DNA from: JAOUEA01 sp963762075 | GTDB lineage: Bacteria > Actinomycetota > UBA4738 > HRBIN12 | NCBI GenBank assembly: GCA_963762075.1 | Contig: CAVXJC010000002.1 | Location: 248,001-312,000 of the forward strand | DNA: 64,000 bases | Direction: 5' to 3' | Shown here: piece after piece, positions 39,701 through 47,817 of the stretch | How the letters are laid out: each line of letters begins with the position of its first letter | Numbering within the stretch: the first letter of the stretch is position 1 | Made by a program: the position numbers and the translations under genes | Notes under the pieces: generated by a model | Seen by the model: only the letters and a program-made list of their open reading frames with translations | Told to the model about the DNA's origin: nothing | Database searches by the model: none

Positions 39701-39833
39701 CCGCGGTGCGCGGGTAGGTCTGAGCAGCGAGCGCCGCGACGGTCTCGCGGAGCCAGGCTGCTGCGTCACGAACCACCAGGACCACCAGCACGGTGGGCGC
39801 GCGCTCGGGTACGACGGGTGGGGACTGGGTCAT
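36759..39833 (-). CDS. large family 2 glycosyltransferase with multi-pass membrane C-terminus
   Basis: This is a 1024-residue protein. Residues 1-250 form a GT-A domain (VDDASSDDSRAIL, LLLHDDTALDPDA, DFCWRARIAGF). A membrane and linker part follows (about 260-400), then a polytopic region to about residue 700 and an extracytoplasmic C-terminal domain with a last helix before TRKPVAR. Such proteins sit beside a DUF5719 gene near whiB in Actinobacteria and probably build or extend a lipid-linked wall glycan. The donor sugar is unknown. The gene is intact despite its size. Confidence 0.85.
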   Translation of the reverse strand: MTQSPPVVPERAPTVLVVLVVRDAAAWLRETVAALAAQTYPRTAVLGVDDASSDDSRAILEQALGERRVIALQASRGLAAAFRVAMQQPAASEAELVLLLHDDTALDPDAVQRLVEAAVGLPGIDRVGVVGCKIVDWQDPRRLLDVGRSADIFGHAYSPLQDDEIDQGQFDRVLEVLSVSSAAMLISRDAWKKAGLLDERVTPRHQSLDFCWRARIAGFRVVMMPLARARHREAVPSSLDDARTGPHTPRYEEDRAAIAAMVKNYGLLSLVWIGPLAVALGVVRLLFLTLARRFEEAYDLLAAWGWNLMHLPGTLSRRRRAQRERRVKDRAIRRFMEPAGLRLPRWFQTAERILEEQREIEERDDGETASRRLRDRTASLVGAHPVIVGSFIGIVLGALVIRGLLGPEPLAGGVLPSFPEAPQDFWAELASAFRTTGLGGPLSASPALGALGGLSWLTLGSTALAQKVMLAGAPVLAAILTYRAAARLTGRAGPSVVASGVYLLCGLMLWAFSQGRLDLLVALAIMPAVFERIETAFTSAEPVDGRWRFVAGVGVTLAVLVAFLPGALLAVGLLVAVQLVAGSARMRGLALIASSVATAAVLLFPFMPALIAGGGAALVSHIGTIELPQLARLAPGPGPGTWVVASFLPIAAFVSFALVGAELRGRSIRAVLVSIVALGLSWLSAAGWLPGSTSNPLSYLVVAAVAEVMLVAYGVSSAATGLGRESFGMRQVLTGLLTIVLGAGLVLQSMAALVGGWAVGGPERIPAAWSVLRSTSSGNYRVLWVGARTGDPFPAPGGDPSGLAQAGAATLRYGLTGRDGSLAIDLARASAGPGPDSLARALDEILSGDTRHGGALLAPFGVRFVVAGDDDLPAEAAELLDAQVDLDLVPSGGLIVYRNARAIAPAAVLEGDDSSTDAMLATDPAGIAGTMLRQGSPLRQVDGGWEGSQGGGPVFLSTEYQGDWTLEDSDDEPFTAFGWATGFDVQEGPVSVRHGSQLPATIQIWVLASLWAAALWFTRKPVAR

Positions 39834-39889
39834 GCGAGGGCTCCCTCGAGCGGCGGCGAGACTAGCACGGCACCGTCGAGAGAAAGCGG

Positions 39890-39912
39890 AAGGGGGGCCT
39901 ATGGCCCCCCTT
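39890..39912 (-). terminator. stem-loop downstream of the histone-like gene
   Basis: AAGGGGGGCC and GGCCCCCCTT form a perfect 10-bp stem around a 3-nt loop. It lies 20 bp after the histone-like gene's stop and before the glycosyltransferase gene on the same strand. A pyrimidine-rich tract follows on the minus strand, but there is no clean run of U. It probably ends the histone-like (and perhaps whiB) transcript. Confidence 0.7.
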
Positions 39913-39932
39913 CAGATCGCGAGCGATCGCGA

Positions 39933-40214
39933 TCAGCGCTTGCGTGCGGCGGTCTTCTTCCGCGCCGTGGTCTTCTTCTTGGCGGCCGGCCGCTTGCGTG
40001 CGGCGGTCTTCTTCTTGGCGGCGGGCCTCTTGCGAGCCGCGACCTTCCGCTTGGCGGCCGTCTTCTTCGCGGCGACCTTCCGCTTGGCGGCGGTCTTCTT
40101 CTTGGCGACCTTCCGCTTGACGGCCGTCTTCTTCGCCGCGACCTTCCGCTTGGCCGTGGTCTTCTTCTTGGCGGCCGGCCTCTTACGTGCCGCCGTCTTC
40201 GTGGCTGCTGCCAT
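39933..40214 (-). CDS. lysine-rich histone-H1-like protein
   Basis: The 93-residue protein is made almost only of Lys, Ala, Arg, Thr, Val and Pro. It consists of imperfect units such as KTAAKRKVAAK and KRPAAKKKT, with no globular domain. This resembles the C-terminal tail of histone H1 and the tails of actinobacterial HU/HupB. It should bind DNA nonspecifically and compact the nucleoid. ATG 40214 follows a strong GGGAGGAGG. The gene lies downstream of whiB. The repetitive codons make it prone to misassembly, but the frame is clean. Confidence 0.85.
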   Translation of the reverse strand: MAAATKTAARKRPAAKKKTTAKRKVAAKKTAVKRKVAKKKTAAKRKVAAKKTAAKRKVAARKRPAAKKKTAARKRPAAKKKTTARKKTAARKR

Positions 40215-40273
40215 GCCTCCTCCCCTTTCCCTGCTGTCTCGTCGAGCCGGTTCGTCGAACCGTGGTGGCCTCG

Positions 40274-40501
40274 TCAGGACGCCATGCGCTTCAGGCGTCG
40301 GCGTTCCCGTTCACTCATGCCTCCCCAGACGCCGTAACGCTCGTCGCGTCTCAGGGCGTAGTTCAGGCACTCGATGCGGACGGGACACTCGCTGCAGATC
40401 CGCTTGGCCTCCCTCGATGAGCCTCCCTTCTCGGGGAAGAAGATCTCCGGGTCGTATTCGCGACACCGCGCTCGTTCTTGCCAAGGGATGTAGTGATGCA
40501 T
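40274..40501 (-). CDS. WhiB-family iron-sulfur transcriptional regulator
   Basis: This 75-residue WhiB protein has the four cluster cysteines (C13 in RARC, then C36, C39 and C45 in CSECPVRIEC), the turn GVWGG and the basic C-terminal RERRRLKRM. WhiB proteins carry a [4Fe-4S] cluster and bind the primary sigma factor. Given its neighbours (fbiA, fbiB, manB/manC) it may be the WhiB2/WhmD type, which controls division, but the type cannot be proved from sequence. AGGGGAAG precedes the ATG. Confidence 0.95.
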   Translation of the reverse strand: MHHYIPWQERARCREYDPEIFFPEKGGSSREAKRICSECPVRIECLNYALRRDERYGVWGGMSERERRRLKRMAS

Positions 40502-40516
40502 GCTCTTCCCCTCTCG

Positions 40517-40536
40517 GAATCACATCTGTGTGATTC
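40517..40536. promoter_or_regulatory. candidate operator: perfect palindrome upstream of whiB
   Basis: GAATCACA-TCTG-TGTGATTC is a perfect 8-bp inverted repeat with a 4-bp spacer. It lies 15 bp before the whiB ATG, just upstream of its ribosome-binding site. The core AATCACATCT recurs on the minus strand upstream of the DUF3499 gene (33974-33983). The arms TCACA/TGTGA face the opposite way to the CRP consensus, so CRP is not a simple match. Confidence 0.5.
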
Positions 40537-40674
40537 TGAGGGAAGAACCGCCTCGGTGACAAGTCCTGAGCCGAGGAAGTTCCCTGCCTCATCCCTCGTT
40601 CCTCTCGCTATCGTGTCGAACCAGCGGCCAACTCGCAACTCGTATGCGCTCGTCGGTGTCGGCCACGAGCTCGG

Positions 40675-43161
40675 TCACGACGCCCGACGGGCTCCGTCGC
40701 CGACCCGCTCGTAGGTCGTGCTCCGCACCGACGGCGTCCGACCGATCGCGACGATCGCGTCGTCGAACTGTTCCGGTGTCATCTCGATACCCCACTCGGC
40801 GCCGGCCATGCGGCTGATCGTCTCTTCCATGAGCGTGCCACCGAAGTCGTTGGCGCCCGCGCGCAAGATCGCTTGACACGCCTCGACGCCGAGCTTCACC
40901 CACGACACCTGGATGTTGGGGACGAGCCCGTCGAGCACGATGCGCGCGATCGCGTGCATGCGCAGGTTCTCCTCGAAAGTCGCGCCCGGGCGGGCCTTGC
41001 CCGCCAGGTAGAGCGGGGCCTGCTGGTGCACGAACGGCAAGGGCACGAACTCGGTGAACCCTCCGGTGTCGGCCTGGATGCGCCCGATCCGGCGCAGGTG
41101 CGCCACCCAGTGAGGCGGTGCATCGACATGACCGAACATGATGGTGCTCGAGCTCTTGATCCCGAGGCCGTGCGCGGTGCGGACGATCTGATCCCAGGTG
41201 TCGGCGGGAAGCTTGCCCTTGGTGAGCACCCACCGCACGTCGTCGTCGAGGATCTCGGCGGCGGTCCCCGGGATCGTGCCCAGCCCGTGCGACTTCGCCT
41301 CGGCGAGGAACTCCTCGAAGGAGACGCCCAGCTTCGTCGCGCCGTTGAGGATCTCCATCGGGCTGAAGGCATGCACGTGCATCTCGGGTGTGCGCTGCTT
41401 CACCGCGTCGACGACGTCGAAGTAGAACGAGCCCGGAAGGTCGGGGTGGATCCCGCCCTGCATGCAGACCTCTGTCGCGCCCTTGCTCCACGCTTCCTCC
41501 GATCGGTCGCCGACCTCGGTGAGCGTGAGCGTGTAGGACTCCTCGTCGGCCTCGCGCTGGGCGAAGGCGCAGAAGCGGCACCCCACGTAACAGACGTTCG
41601 TGAAGTTGATGTTGCGGTTGACGACGTAGGTCACGTCGTCGCCCACCGCCGCGGCGCGAAGCGCATCGGCGACATGGCAGAGCGCATCGAGGGCGGCGCC
41701 GTCGGCGCGGAAGAGCGCGAGCGCCTCGTCGTCGGTGATCTGTCGGTGCGCTTCCGCCTTGTGGAGCGCCGAGCGGATCTCGGCGTCGAGCCTCTCGGGT
41801 GCAGGCCGGGCGCGGGCCCACTCCAGGGTCGCCTCGGGGTGATCCGCCTCGCCGTAAACGGTGCCGGCATCCTCGCGCAGGCCCGCATCGGCGGCCTTCG
41901 CGAAGGTGAGCGCGATGGTGCGCGGCTTCCAGCGGACATCGGGGTCCTGCCACGCGATCGGCTCGGGACGCTGTCCTTCGATGGCGCGACCGTCGCCGCC
42001 GAGCAGTGCTTCGACGGGCGCGCGCATCTTGCCGGCGATGAACGCCTCGGACTTCGAGGCGAACTCCGGGTAGATCGTGAGCCGCTCCCGAAGCGACTTG
42101 CCACAGGCCCGGGTCGTCGCGCGCAGCGCGTCGATCGAGGGCCACGGCTTCTCCGGGTTGACGTGGTCCGGCGTGATCGGTGATACGCCTCCCCAGTCGT
42201 CGATGCCGGCGTCGAGTAGCCGCACCCGCTGCGCGGGGTCCGACAGGTTCGGCGGCGCTTGCACATGCATGCGGGGCCCGAACACGACTCGAGTCGTCGC
42301 GACCGCCGCCAGGAATGCCTCGTCTGTGGGCTCGGGCGAGTCGTGCATCGCGGTGCCCGGCTTGGGCAGGAAGTTCTGCACGATCACCTCCTGCACGTGG
42401 CGGTAGCGACGGTGCAGGTCGCGGATCGCGAACAGCGCCTCGGCGCGCTCACGATCGGATTCGCCGATGCCCACGAGGATGCCGGTGGTGAACGGCACGG
42501 CGTGGCGGCCGGCGTCCTCGATCGTGCGCAGCCGCACGGCCGGCGCTTTGTCGGGCGACCCGAAGTGGGGACCTCCCCTGGCGAACAACCGATCGCTGGC
42601 GGTTTCGAGCATCATGCCCATCGAGGCGCTCACGTGCTTGAGGCGAGCGATCTCTTCGTAGCTCATGACGCCGGGATTCAGATGAGGAAGCAGTCCGGTC
42701 TGTTCGATCACACCGATCGCGACCGCGCGCACATAGTCGAGCGTCGAGTCGTAGCCACGTTCATGGAGCCAGGCGCGCGCCACCTCGTACCGGTCCTCGG
42801 GGCGGTCGCCCAGGGTGAACAGTGCCTCCTTGCATCCGGCGTCGGCGCCCGCGCGCGCGATCGCGATCACGCGTTCCGGAGTAAGGAACGGTGCTGCGAG
42901 CTTGGCGGGAGGCTTGGCGAACGTGCAGTAGTGGCAGTGATCGCGACAGAGCATCGTGAGCGGGACGAAGATCTTGCGAGAGTAGGTGACCGTCTCGCCG
43001 TGTCCGAGATCGCGTAGACGCGACGCGATCGAGAGCAGCCGGTGCAGGTCGTCGCCTCGAGCCCCGAGCAAGCTCGTCGCTTCTTCCAGCGTGAGCGAGC
43101 TTCCGCGGTCGGCTCGTGCCAGCGCCCGCCTCATCTCGTGTGTCGCTTGACGAGGAGGCAT
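40675..43161 (-). CDS. fbiC: FO synthase, CofG/CofH fusion (F420 biosynthesis)
   Basis: The 828-residue protein joins two radical-SAM domains. The CofG half has CRDHCHYC (about residue 80) and the CofH half CYVGCRFC (about residue 530), each with three cluster cysteines. It makes the deazaflavin FO from a tyrosine and the pyrimidine 5-amino-6-ribitylaminouracil. ATG 43161 is the natural start (MPPRQATHEMRRAL), yet it has no ribosome-binding site; the mRNA may be leaderless. The gene is divergent from fbiA with only 27 bp between them. In Mycobacterium fbiC lies elsewhere on the chromosome. Confidence 0.95.
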   Translation of the reverse strand: MPPRQATHEMRRALARADRGSSLTLEEATSLLGARGDDLHRLLSIASRLRDLGHGETVTYSRKIFVPLTMLCRDHCHYCTFAKPPAKLAAPFLTPERVIAIARAGADAGCKEALFTLGDRPEDRYEVARAWLHERGYDSTLDYVRAVAIGVIEQTGLLPHLNPGVMSYEEIARLKHVSASMGMMLETASDRLFARGGPHFGSPDKAPAVRLRTIEDAGRHAVPFTTGILVGIGESDRERAEALFAIRDLHRRYRHVQEVIVQNFLPKPGTAMHDSPEPTDEAFLAAVATTRVVFGPRMHVQAPPNLSDPAQRVRLLDAGIDDWGGVSPITPDHVNPEKPWPSIDALRATTRACGKSLRERLTIYPEFASKSEAFIAGKMRAPVEALLGGDGRAIEGQRPEPIAWQDPDVRWKPRTIALTFAKAADAGLREDAGTVYGEADHPEATLEWARARPAPERLDAEIRSALHKAEAHRQITDDEALALFRADGAALDALCHVADALRAAAVGDDVTYVVNRNINFTNVCYVGCRFCAFAQREADEESYTLTLTEVGDRSEEAWSKGATEVCMQGGIHPDLPGSFYFDVVDAVKQRTPEMHVHAFSPMEILNGATKLGVSFEEFLAEAKSHGLGTIPGTAAEILDDDVRWVLTKGKLPADTWDQIVRTAHGLGIKSSSTIMFGHVDAPPHWVAHLRRIGRIQADTGGFTEFVPLPFVHQQAPLYLAGKARPGATFEENLRMHAIARIVLDGLVPNIQVSWVKLGVEACQAILRAGANDFGGTLMEETISRMAGAEWGIEMTPEQFDDAIVAIGRTPSVRSTTYERVGDGARRAS

Positions 43162-43188
43162 GGCGGCGAGCCTACTACGCTGTTTCTC
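43162..43188. promoter_or_regulatory. 27-bp divergent fbiC/fbiA region with candidate leaderless promoters
   Basis: On the plus strand TACGCT (43176-43181) lies 7 nt before the fbiA GTG. On the minus strand TAGGCT (43174-43169) lies 7 nt before the fbiC ATG. Both fit the -10 pattern TAnnnT at the distance expected if transcription begins at the start codon. Neither gene has a ribosome-binding site. Clear -35 boxes are not seen. Confidence 0.45.
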
Positions 43189-44136
43189 GTGAAGGTCGTG
43201 GCGCTCGCCGGCGGCATCGGTGCGGGGAGATTCCTGCGGGGCATGGTGCGCCTCGTCCCCGGCGCCGACCTCACGGTGGTCCTCAACGTCGCCGATGACA
43301 TCGTCGTGCACGGGCTGCACGTGAGCCCCGATCCGGACTCGGTCACGTACTGGCTCGGTGACGCGTTCGACCGCGAACGCGGCTGGGGACGGCGGGGCGA
43401 GACGTTCCGCGCGACCGAGGAGCTACGCATGTTCGGCGCGCACGACGCCTGGTTCAACCTCGGGGATCTCGACCTCGCCACCCACGTACTGCGAACCTCG
43501 ATGCTGCGCGAGGGGGCCACGATGTCCGACGTCGTCGCCCGGGTCGCCGCTCGTTTCGGCGTGACCGCGCGCCTCATGCCCGTCACCGACGATGACGTCC
43601 AGACGCACATCGACGCGGTCGACGCGGTCACGGGCGAACCGCTCGACCTGCACTTCCAGGAGTACTGGGTGAAGCGTCGAGCCGCCGACCACGTCAAGGG
43701 AGTGCGATTCGAGGGCATCGACTCGTCGCGCCCGGCTCCGGGGGTGCTCGATGCGATCGCCCGGGCGGACGTCGTGGTGCTGCCGCCCTCCAATCCGGTG
43801 GTGTCGCTCGGTCCGATCCTCGCCGTGCCTGGGCTGGGCTCGGCCGTCGAGTCGCGCCGCCCGACCGTGGTGGGCGTGAGCGGCATCATCGGCGGCGCCC
43901 CCCTCGCCGGCATGGCAGACAAGCTGATGCCGGCGGTTGGTCTCGAGGTGTCCGCTGCCGGCGCCGCGTCCGCGTACGACGGCCTGCTCGGCGCGTGGGT
44001 GATCGACGAACGCGATCGTGCGCTCGCCGGTCGCATCGAGGCGACGGGCGTGCGGGTCATCGTCACCGACTCGGTGATGCGAGACGACGATGGAGCCGAG
44101 CGCCTGGCCGCCGTGACGTTGGGCGCCATGTCGTGA
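43189..44136 (+). CDS. fbiA: 2-phospho-L-lactate transferase family enzyme (F420 biosynthesis)
   Basis: This 315-residue CofD/FbiA protein has VVALAGGIGAGRFLRG at the N-terminus, NVADDIVVHGLHVSPDPDSV and VLPPSNPVVSLGPIL. It joins FO to the phospho-lactyl or phosphoenolpyruvyl moiety of its activated donor; in actinobacteria the product is dehydro-F420-0. The donor-making FbiD is not in the window. GTG 43189 is chosen because the conserved N-terminus begins at once. It overlaps fbiB by four bases (GTGA), so the two are co-translated. Confidence 0.95.
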   Translation: MKVVALAGGIGAGRFLRGMVRLVPGADLTVVLNVADDIVVHGLHVSPDPDSVTYWLGDAFDRERGWGRRGETFRATEELRMFGAHDAWFNLGDLDLATHVLRTSMLREGATMSDVVARVAARFGVTARLMPVTDDDVQTHIDAVDAVTGEPLDLHFQEYWVKRRAADHVKGVRFEGIDSSRPAPGVLDAIARADVVVLPPSNPVVSLGPILAVPGLGSAVESRRPTVVGVSGIIGGAPLAGMADKLMPAVGLEVSAAGAASAYDGLLGAWVIDERDRALAGRIEATGVRVIVTDSVMRDDDGAERLAAVTLGAMS

Positions 44137-45446
44137 CGGGAGGGTCACGGCCGCCGATCGAGGTGATCCCGGTCGAAGGCCTGCCCGAGGTGCGGCAGGG
44201 CGACGATCTCGCGGCGATGCTCGCGACCGAGCTTCGCGCAACCGGCGTCCACGACGGCGACGTCGTCGCGATCACCTCGAAGGTCGTGTCCAAGGCCGAG
44301 GGTCGGGTCGTGCGCGGGGAGGCTCGCACCGAGGCGGTCGTGCACGAGACCGTGCGAGTGCTTGCGCGTCGCGGCGAGCTCGTGATCGCCGAGACCGCCC
44401 ATGGGTTCGTCTGCGCGAACGCCGGAGTCGACGCGTCGAACGTCGATGCCGGTTGGCTCGCCCTGCTTCCTCTCGACCCCGATGCGAGCGCGCGGGCGAT
44501 CCGAGGAGCGCTCGAAGCCGAGCTCGGGCTGGAGCGACTCGGTGTCGTCGTCACCGACACGTTCGGACGCGCATGGCGAACAGGGGTCGTGAACGTCGCC
44601 ATCGGCTGCGACGGCCTGCCCGCCGTGGTCGACCTTCGGGGCCGGGCCGACGACAGGGGCCGAGTGATGGAGGCGACCGAGGTCGCCCTCGCCGACGAGG
44701 TCGCGGCAGCGAGCGGCCTCGCCATGGCCAAGGACGCCGGTGTGCCCGCGGCGATCGTTCGGGGCATCGACCGACTCGACGGCACCGATGCGCCTGCGCG
44801 CGCGCTCGTGAGGCCCGCAGGAGATGACCTGTTCCGCGCTTCCCCGCTACAAGCCCTGCACGACCGGCGCACGATGCGGGCATTCGGCCCCGGGACGGTG
44901 CCGGCAGAAGCCCTTGAGGAGGCGATCCACGCGGCGTGCACCGCCCCGGCGCCCCACCACAGCCGCCCCTGGAGGTTCACGGTGCTGACCTCGCCCGCCG
45001 CCCGCCGGGGCTACCTCACCGCGATGGCGGCGGCGTGGCGTGCCGACCTGCGAGCCGATCGCACGCCCGGCGACGTCATCGAGCGTCGCATCGCGCGCAG
45101 CGATGACCTGCTGGGCACGGCGCCCGCGCTCATCGTTCCATGGCTCACGCTCGAGGCATCGCAGACGTACGCCGACGACGAGCGAAGCGCAGCCGAGCGG
45201 GACATGTTCCTCCTCTCCGCGGGGGCGGCGATCGAGAACCTGCTGCTCGCGCTCTCGGCCCAGCACCTGGCGAGCGCGTGGATCAGCTCGTCCATCTTCT
45301 GTCGCGAGGAAGCGCGGGAGGCCCTGGGCATGAGCGATGAGTGGCTCGCGCTCGGCACGGTCGCGTGCGGCCCGATGCCGACGGGGGGCGAGGCCCCGAG
45401 GCCACGCCCTGAGATCGATCTCGCCCCGTTCATCGACCGGCGCTGA
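44133..45446 (+). CDS. fbiB: bifunctional F420:L-glutamate ligase / FMN nitroreductase-like (FbiB)
   Basis: The 437-residue protein joins a CofE-type gamma-glutamyl ligase (residues 1-240: VVAITSKVVSKAEGR, VTDTFGRAWR) to a nitroreductase-fold domain (about 250-437: RRTMRAFGPG, HHSRPWRFTV). This fusion is typical of Actinobacteria. The first part adds glutamates to F420-0; the second binds FMN and reduces dehydro-F420. It begins at GTG 44133, overlapping fbiA. With fbiC, three of the core F420 genes lie together here. Confidence 0.95.
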   Translation: MTGGSRPPIEVIPVEGLPEVRQGDDLAAMLATELRATGVHDGDVVAITSKVVSKAEGRVVRGEARTEAVVHETVRVLARRGELVIAETAHGFVCANAGVDASNVDAGWLALLPLDPDASARAIRGALEAELGLERLGVVVTDTFGRAWRTGVVNVAIGCDGLPAVVDLRGRADDRGRVMEATEVALADEVAAASGLAMAKDAGVPAAIVRGIDRLDGTDAPARALVRPAGDDLFRASPLQALHDRRTMRAFGPGTVPAEALEEAIHAACTAPAPHHSRPWRFTVLTSPAARRGYLTAMAAAWRADLRADRTPGDVIERRIARSDDLLGTAPALIVPWLTLEASQTYADDERSAAERDMFLLSAGAAIENLLLALSAQHLASAWISSSIFCREEAREALGMSDEWLALGTVACGPMPTGGEAPRPRPEIDLAPFIDRR

Positions 45447-45474
45447 ATGCCCGCGCCGACACGGATCGCGTCGC

Positions 45475-46875
45475 CTACGCCAGCACGCCCCTGATGAAGT
45501 AGAAGAGGAAACCGGCCGTCACCAGGTACATGAGCGGGTGGATCTCACCGAACTTGCCCTGCATCACCTTGATCGCCGTATAGGCGATGAATCCGGCGCC
45601 GACGCCGTTCGTGATCGAGTAGGTGAACGGCATCAGCCCGATCGTGAGCAGCGCCGGGATGCCGATCGACGGGTCGCGCCACTCGATCTCCCCGACGGCT
45701 TGCATCATGAAGTAGGCCACGATGATCAGCACGGGCGCCGTGGCTTCGGGCGGTATGACCCCGGCCAACGGCGAGATGAACAGGCAGAGCAGGAACAGTC
45801 CGCCGACGGTGACTGCGGTGAGTCCGGTGCGCCCGCCTTCACCGATGCCGGCGGCGCTCTCGATGAAGGTCGTGTTCGACGACGACGAGGCTGCACCACC
45901 GGCCGCGGCGGCGACCGAGTCGACGAACAGCACCCGGTTCATCGCCGGGAGCGTGCCGTCGTCGTCGAGCAGGCCGGCCTCTTCACCGAGGGCGACGGCG
46001 GTGCCCATGGTGTCGAAGAAGTCGGACAACATGACAGCGAACACCGGCACGAGCGCCGAGACGAAGCCGAGCGTGGAGAAGAACGACAACGAGAAGTCGC
46101 CGACGAGTGAGAAGTCGGGGCTCGACACGACATCGTCGGGGATCGTCGCGATGCCCGTCTCCCCCCAGATCAGGCCGTCACCCCAGATCTCGTTGATCGC
46201 GATCGCGAGCACCGTGCTCGCGACGATGCTGAGCAGCAGGCCCCCTCGAACCTTCCGCACGACCAGGATCGAGGCGATCGCGAGTCCGGCGGCGAACACC
46301 AACATCGGCAGGGAGCGGAAGTCGGTCGTCAACGTGATCAACGTGGCTTCGCTGTCGACCACGATGCCCGCATTCACGAGGCCGATGATCATGAGGAACA
46401 ACCCGATGCCGATGCCGATCGCCCGCTTGAGGTCGATGGGGATCGCGTTCAGCACCGCCGAGCGGAAGCCCGTGAGCACGAGCACCGCGATGATCAGGCC
46501 TTCGACCACGATCACGCCCATGGCCTCGGGCCAGCTCAACCCCAGCTGGGCGACGAGCGTGAACGCGACGAAACCGTTGAGCCCGAGGCCTGCGGCGAGC
46601 GCGAACGGCACGTTCGCGTACAGCCCCATCGCGATCGTCATGACGCCGGCGACCAGCGCCGTGACTGTGAGCACAGCCGGGAACCCGAGGCTGGCCCCCG
46701 TCGAGTCGGCGACCGCACCGAGGATCGCCGGGTTCAAGAAGAGGATGTAGGCCATCGTGAGCCACGTGGCCACGCCGGCGACGATCTCGGTGCGCACCGT
46801 CGATCCCCGCTCGGAGATCCTGAAGAACCGGTCCAGCCCTGATGAAGGCCGCACGTCGGTGTCGATCTGCGCCAT
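45475..46875 (-). CDS. NCS2/AzgA-type purine (guanine/hypoxanthine) permease
   Basis: The 466-residue membrane protein has the family start with GSTVRTEIVAGVATWLTMAYIL, GLGLNGFVAFTLV, VMLSDFFDTMGTAVALG and SNTTFIESAAGIGEGGRTG, with 12-14 hydrophobic segments. Homologues in COG2252 bring adenine, guanine or hypoxanthine into the cell with protons. ATG 46875 follows AAGGGGGAG. It converges with fbiB. It may supply bases for salvage, but the substrate needs a test. Confidence 0.9.
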   Translation of the reverse strand: MAQIDTDVRPSSGLDRFFRISERGSTVRTEIVAGVATWLTMAYILFLNPAILGAVADSTGASLGFPAVLTVTALVAGVMTIAMGLYANVPFALAAGLGLNGFVAFTLVAQLGLSWPEAMGVIVVEGLIIAVLVLTGFRSAVLNAIPIDLKRAIGIGIGLFLMIIGLVNAGIVVDSEATLITLTTDFRSLPMLVFAAGLAIASILVVRKVRGGLLLSIVASTVLAIAINEIWGDGLIWGETGIATIPDDVVSSPDFSLVGDFSLSFFSTLGFVSALVPVFAVMLSDFFDTMGTAVALGEEAGLLDDDGTLPAMNRVLFVDSVAAAAGGAASSSSNTTFIESAAGIGEGGRTGLTAVTVGGLFLLCLFISPLAGVIPPEATAPVLIIVAYFMMQAVGEIEWRDPSIGIPALLTIGLMPFTYSITNGVGAGFIAYTAIKVMQGKFGEIHPLMYLVTAGFLFYFIRGVLA

Positions 46876-47046
46876 CGCTCCCCCTTCCGCGACGACGCGA
46901 ACGCCGCCGTACGAACACAGAGCGGGGAAGCCGTCCCGCAGGATAGGAGCCGAGCGGGACCGTCTGCAAGCCGTGCCGGGGCGCCGAGCTTGGGTACCCT
47001 CTAGCCGCCGAAGGCGTGCCCGCGCCTCGAAGGGAGACCCACCAAC

Positions 47047-47814
47047 GTGTCGAACCGTGACGGCGACCGGCGTCCGACGAAAGCCGAGCGCAAGGAGCAG
47101 GCTCGCCTGGAGCGTGAGGCGATCCAGCGGCAGATGGCCTCGAGGAAGCGTAACCGCACGATCGGACTGTCGCTCGTGGCGCTCGCCGCCGTCGCTGTGA
47201 TCGTGGCGGTCGTCGTGCTGCAACCCGGCGGGTCCGACGGATCGGGCCTGCCGACTCCTGCCGAGCTGCTCGCTCGAGCACCAGCCGCCGCCCAGGCCGC
47301 GAGCTGCACCGAGGTGCAGAGGACCGGCGAATACCCCGGCGCCGACGGAGGGGGGCGAGCGCACGAGGTGTTCCGGGAGAATCCCCCCCCACTCGACACC
47401 TATCCGAGCATCCCTCCAGCCTCGGGGCCGCACGCCGACTTCACGCTGCCTGCAGGCGTCTACGACTCGTCGCCCGACATGGGCAGCTTGATCCACTCCC
47501 TCGAGCACGGAGGCGCAGTGGTCTGGTACTCGCCCGACGCGCCTGCCGAGGAGATCGATGCGATCACCGCGTTCTACGGCCAGAGCGATCCGGTCGGCCA
47601 AGACCGAGTGATCGTCGCCCCCTACGACTACGAGGGTCCCGGTGGCCAACTCCCCGATGGGGTGCAGATGGCGCTGGTCGCCTGGCACCGGTTGCAAGCG
47701 TGCGTGACGCCGAGCCTCGACGTGGCGTTCGACTTCACGAGCCAGTATTCGGCACCGACGACGCAGGATCGCGAGTACGCGGGCGAGGCACCCGAGGCGG
47801 GGAGCGTGATGTAG
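47047..47814 (+). CDS. DUF3105 membrane-anchored protein (first of two)
   Basis: This 255-residue protein has a charged N-terminus, one transmembrane helix (TIGLSLVALAAVAVIVAVVV, about residues 38-57) and an extracytoplasmic DUF3105 domain with SLIHSLEHGGAVVWYSP. DUF3105 has no known function; its conserved histidines suggest metal binding (inference). GTG 47047 has GGGAG upstream. The paralogue follows 3 bp later in what is clearly one operon. Confidence 0.82.
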   Translation: MSNRDGDRRPTKAERKEQARLEREAIQRQMASRKRNRTIGLSLVALAAVAVIVAVVVLQPGGSDGSGLPTPAELLARAPAAAQAASCTEVQRTGEYPGADGGGRAHEVFRENPPPLDTYPSIPPASGPHADFTLPAGVYDSSPDMGSLIHSLEHGGAVVWYSPDAPAEEIDAITAFYGQSDPVGQDRVIVAPYDYEGPGGQLPDGVQMALVAWHRLQACVTPSLDVAFDFTSQYSAPTTQDREYAGEAPEAGSVM

Positions 47815-47817
47815 GCG

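Noticed and set aside
39933..40214. Possible CRISPR or tandem DNA repeat
   Set aside because: The repeats are in frame, of uneven length and encode a basic protein with a good start; there are no spacers.
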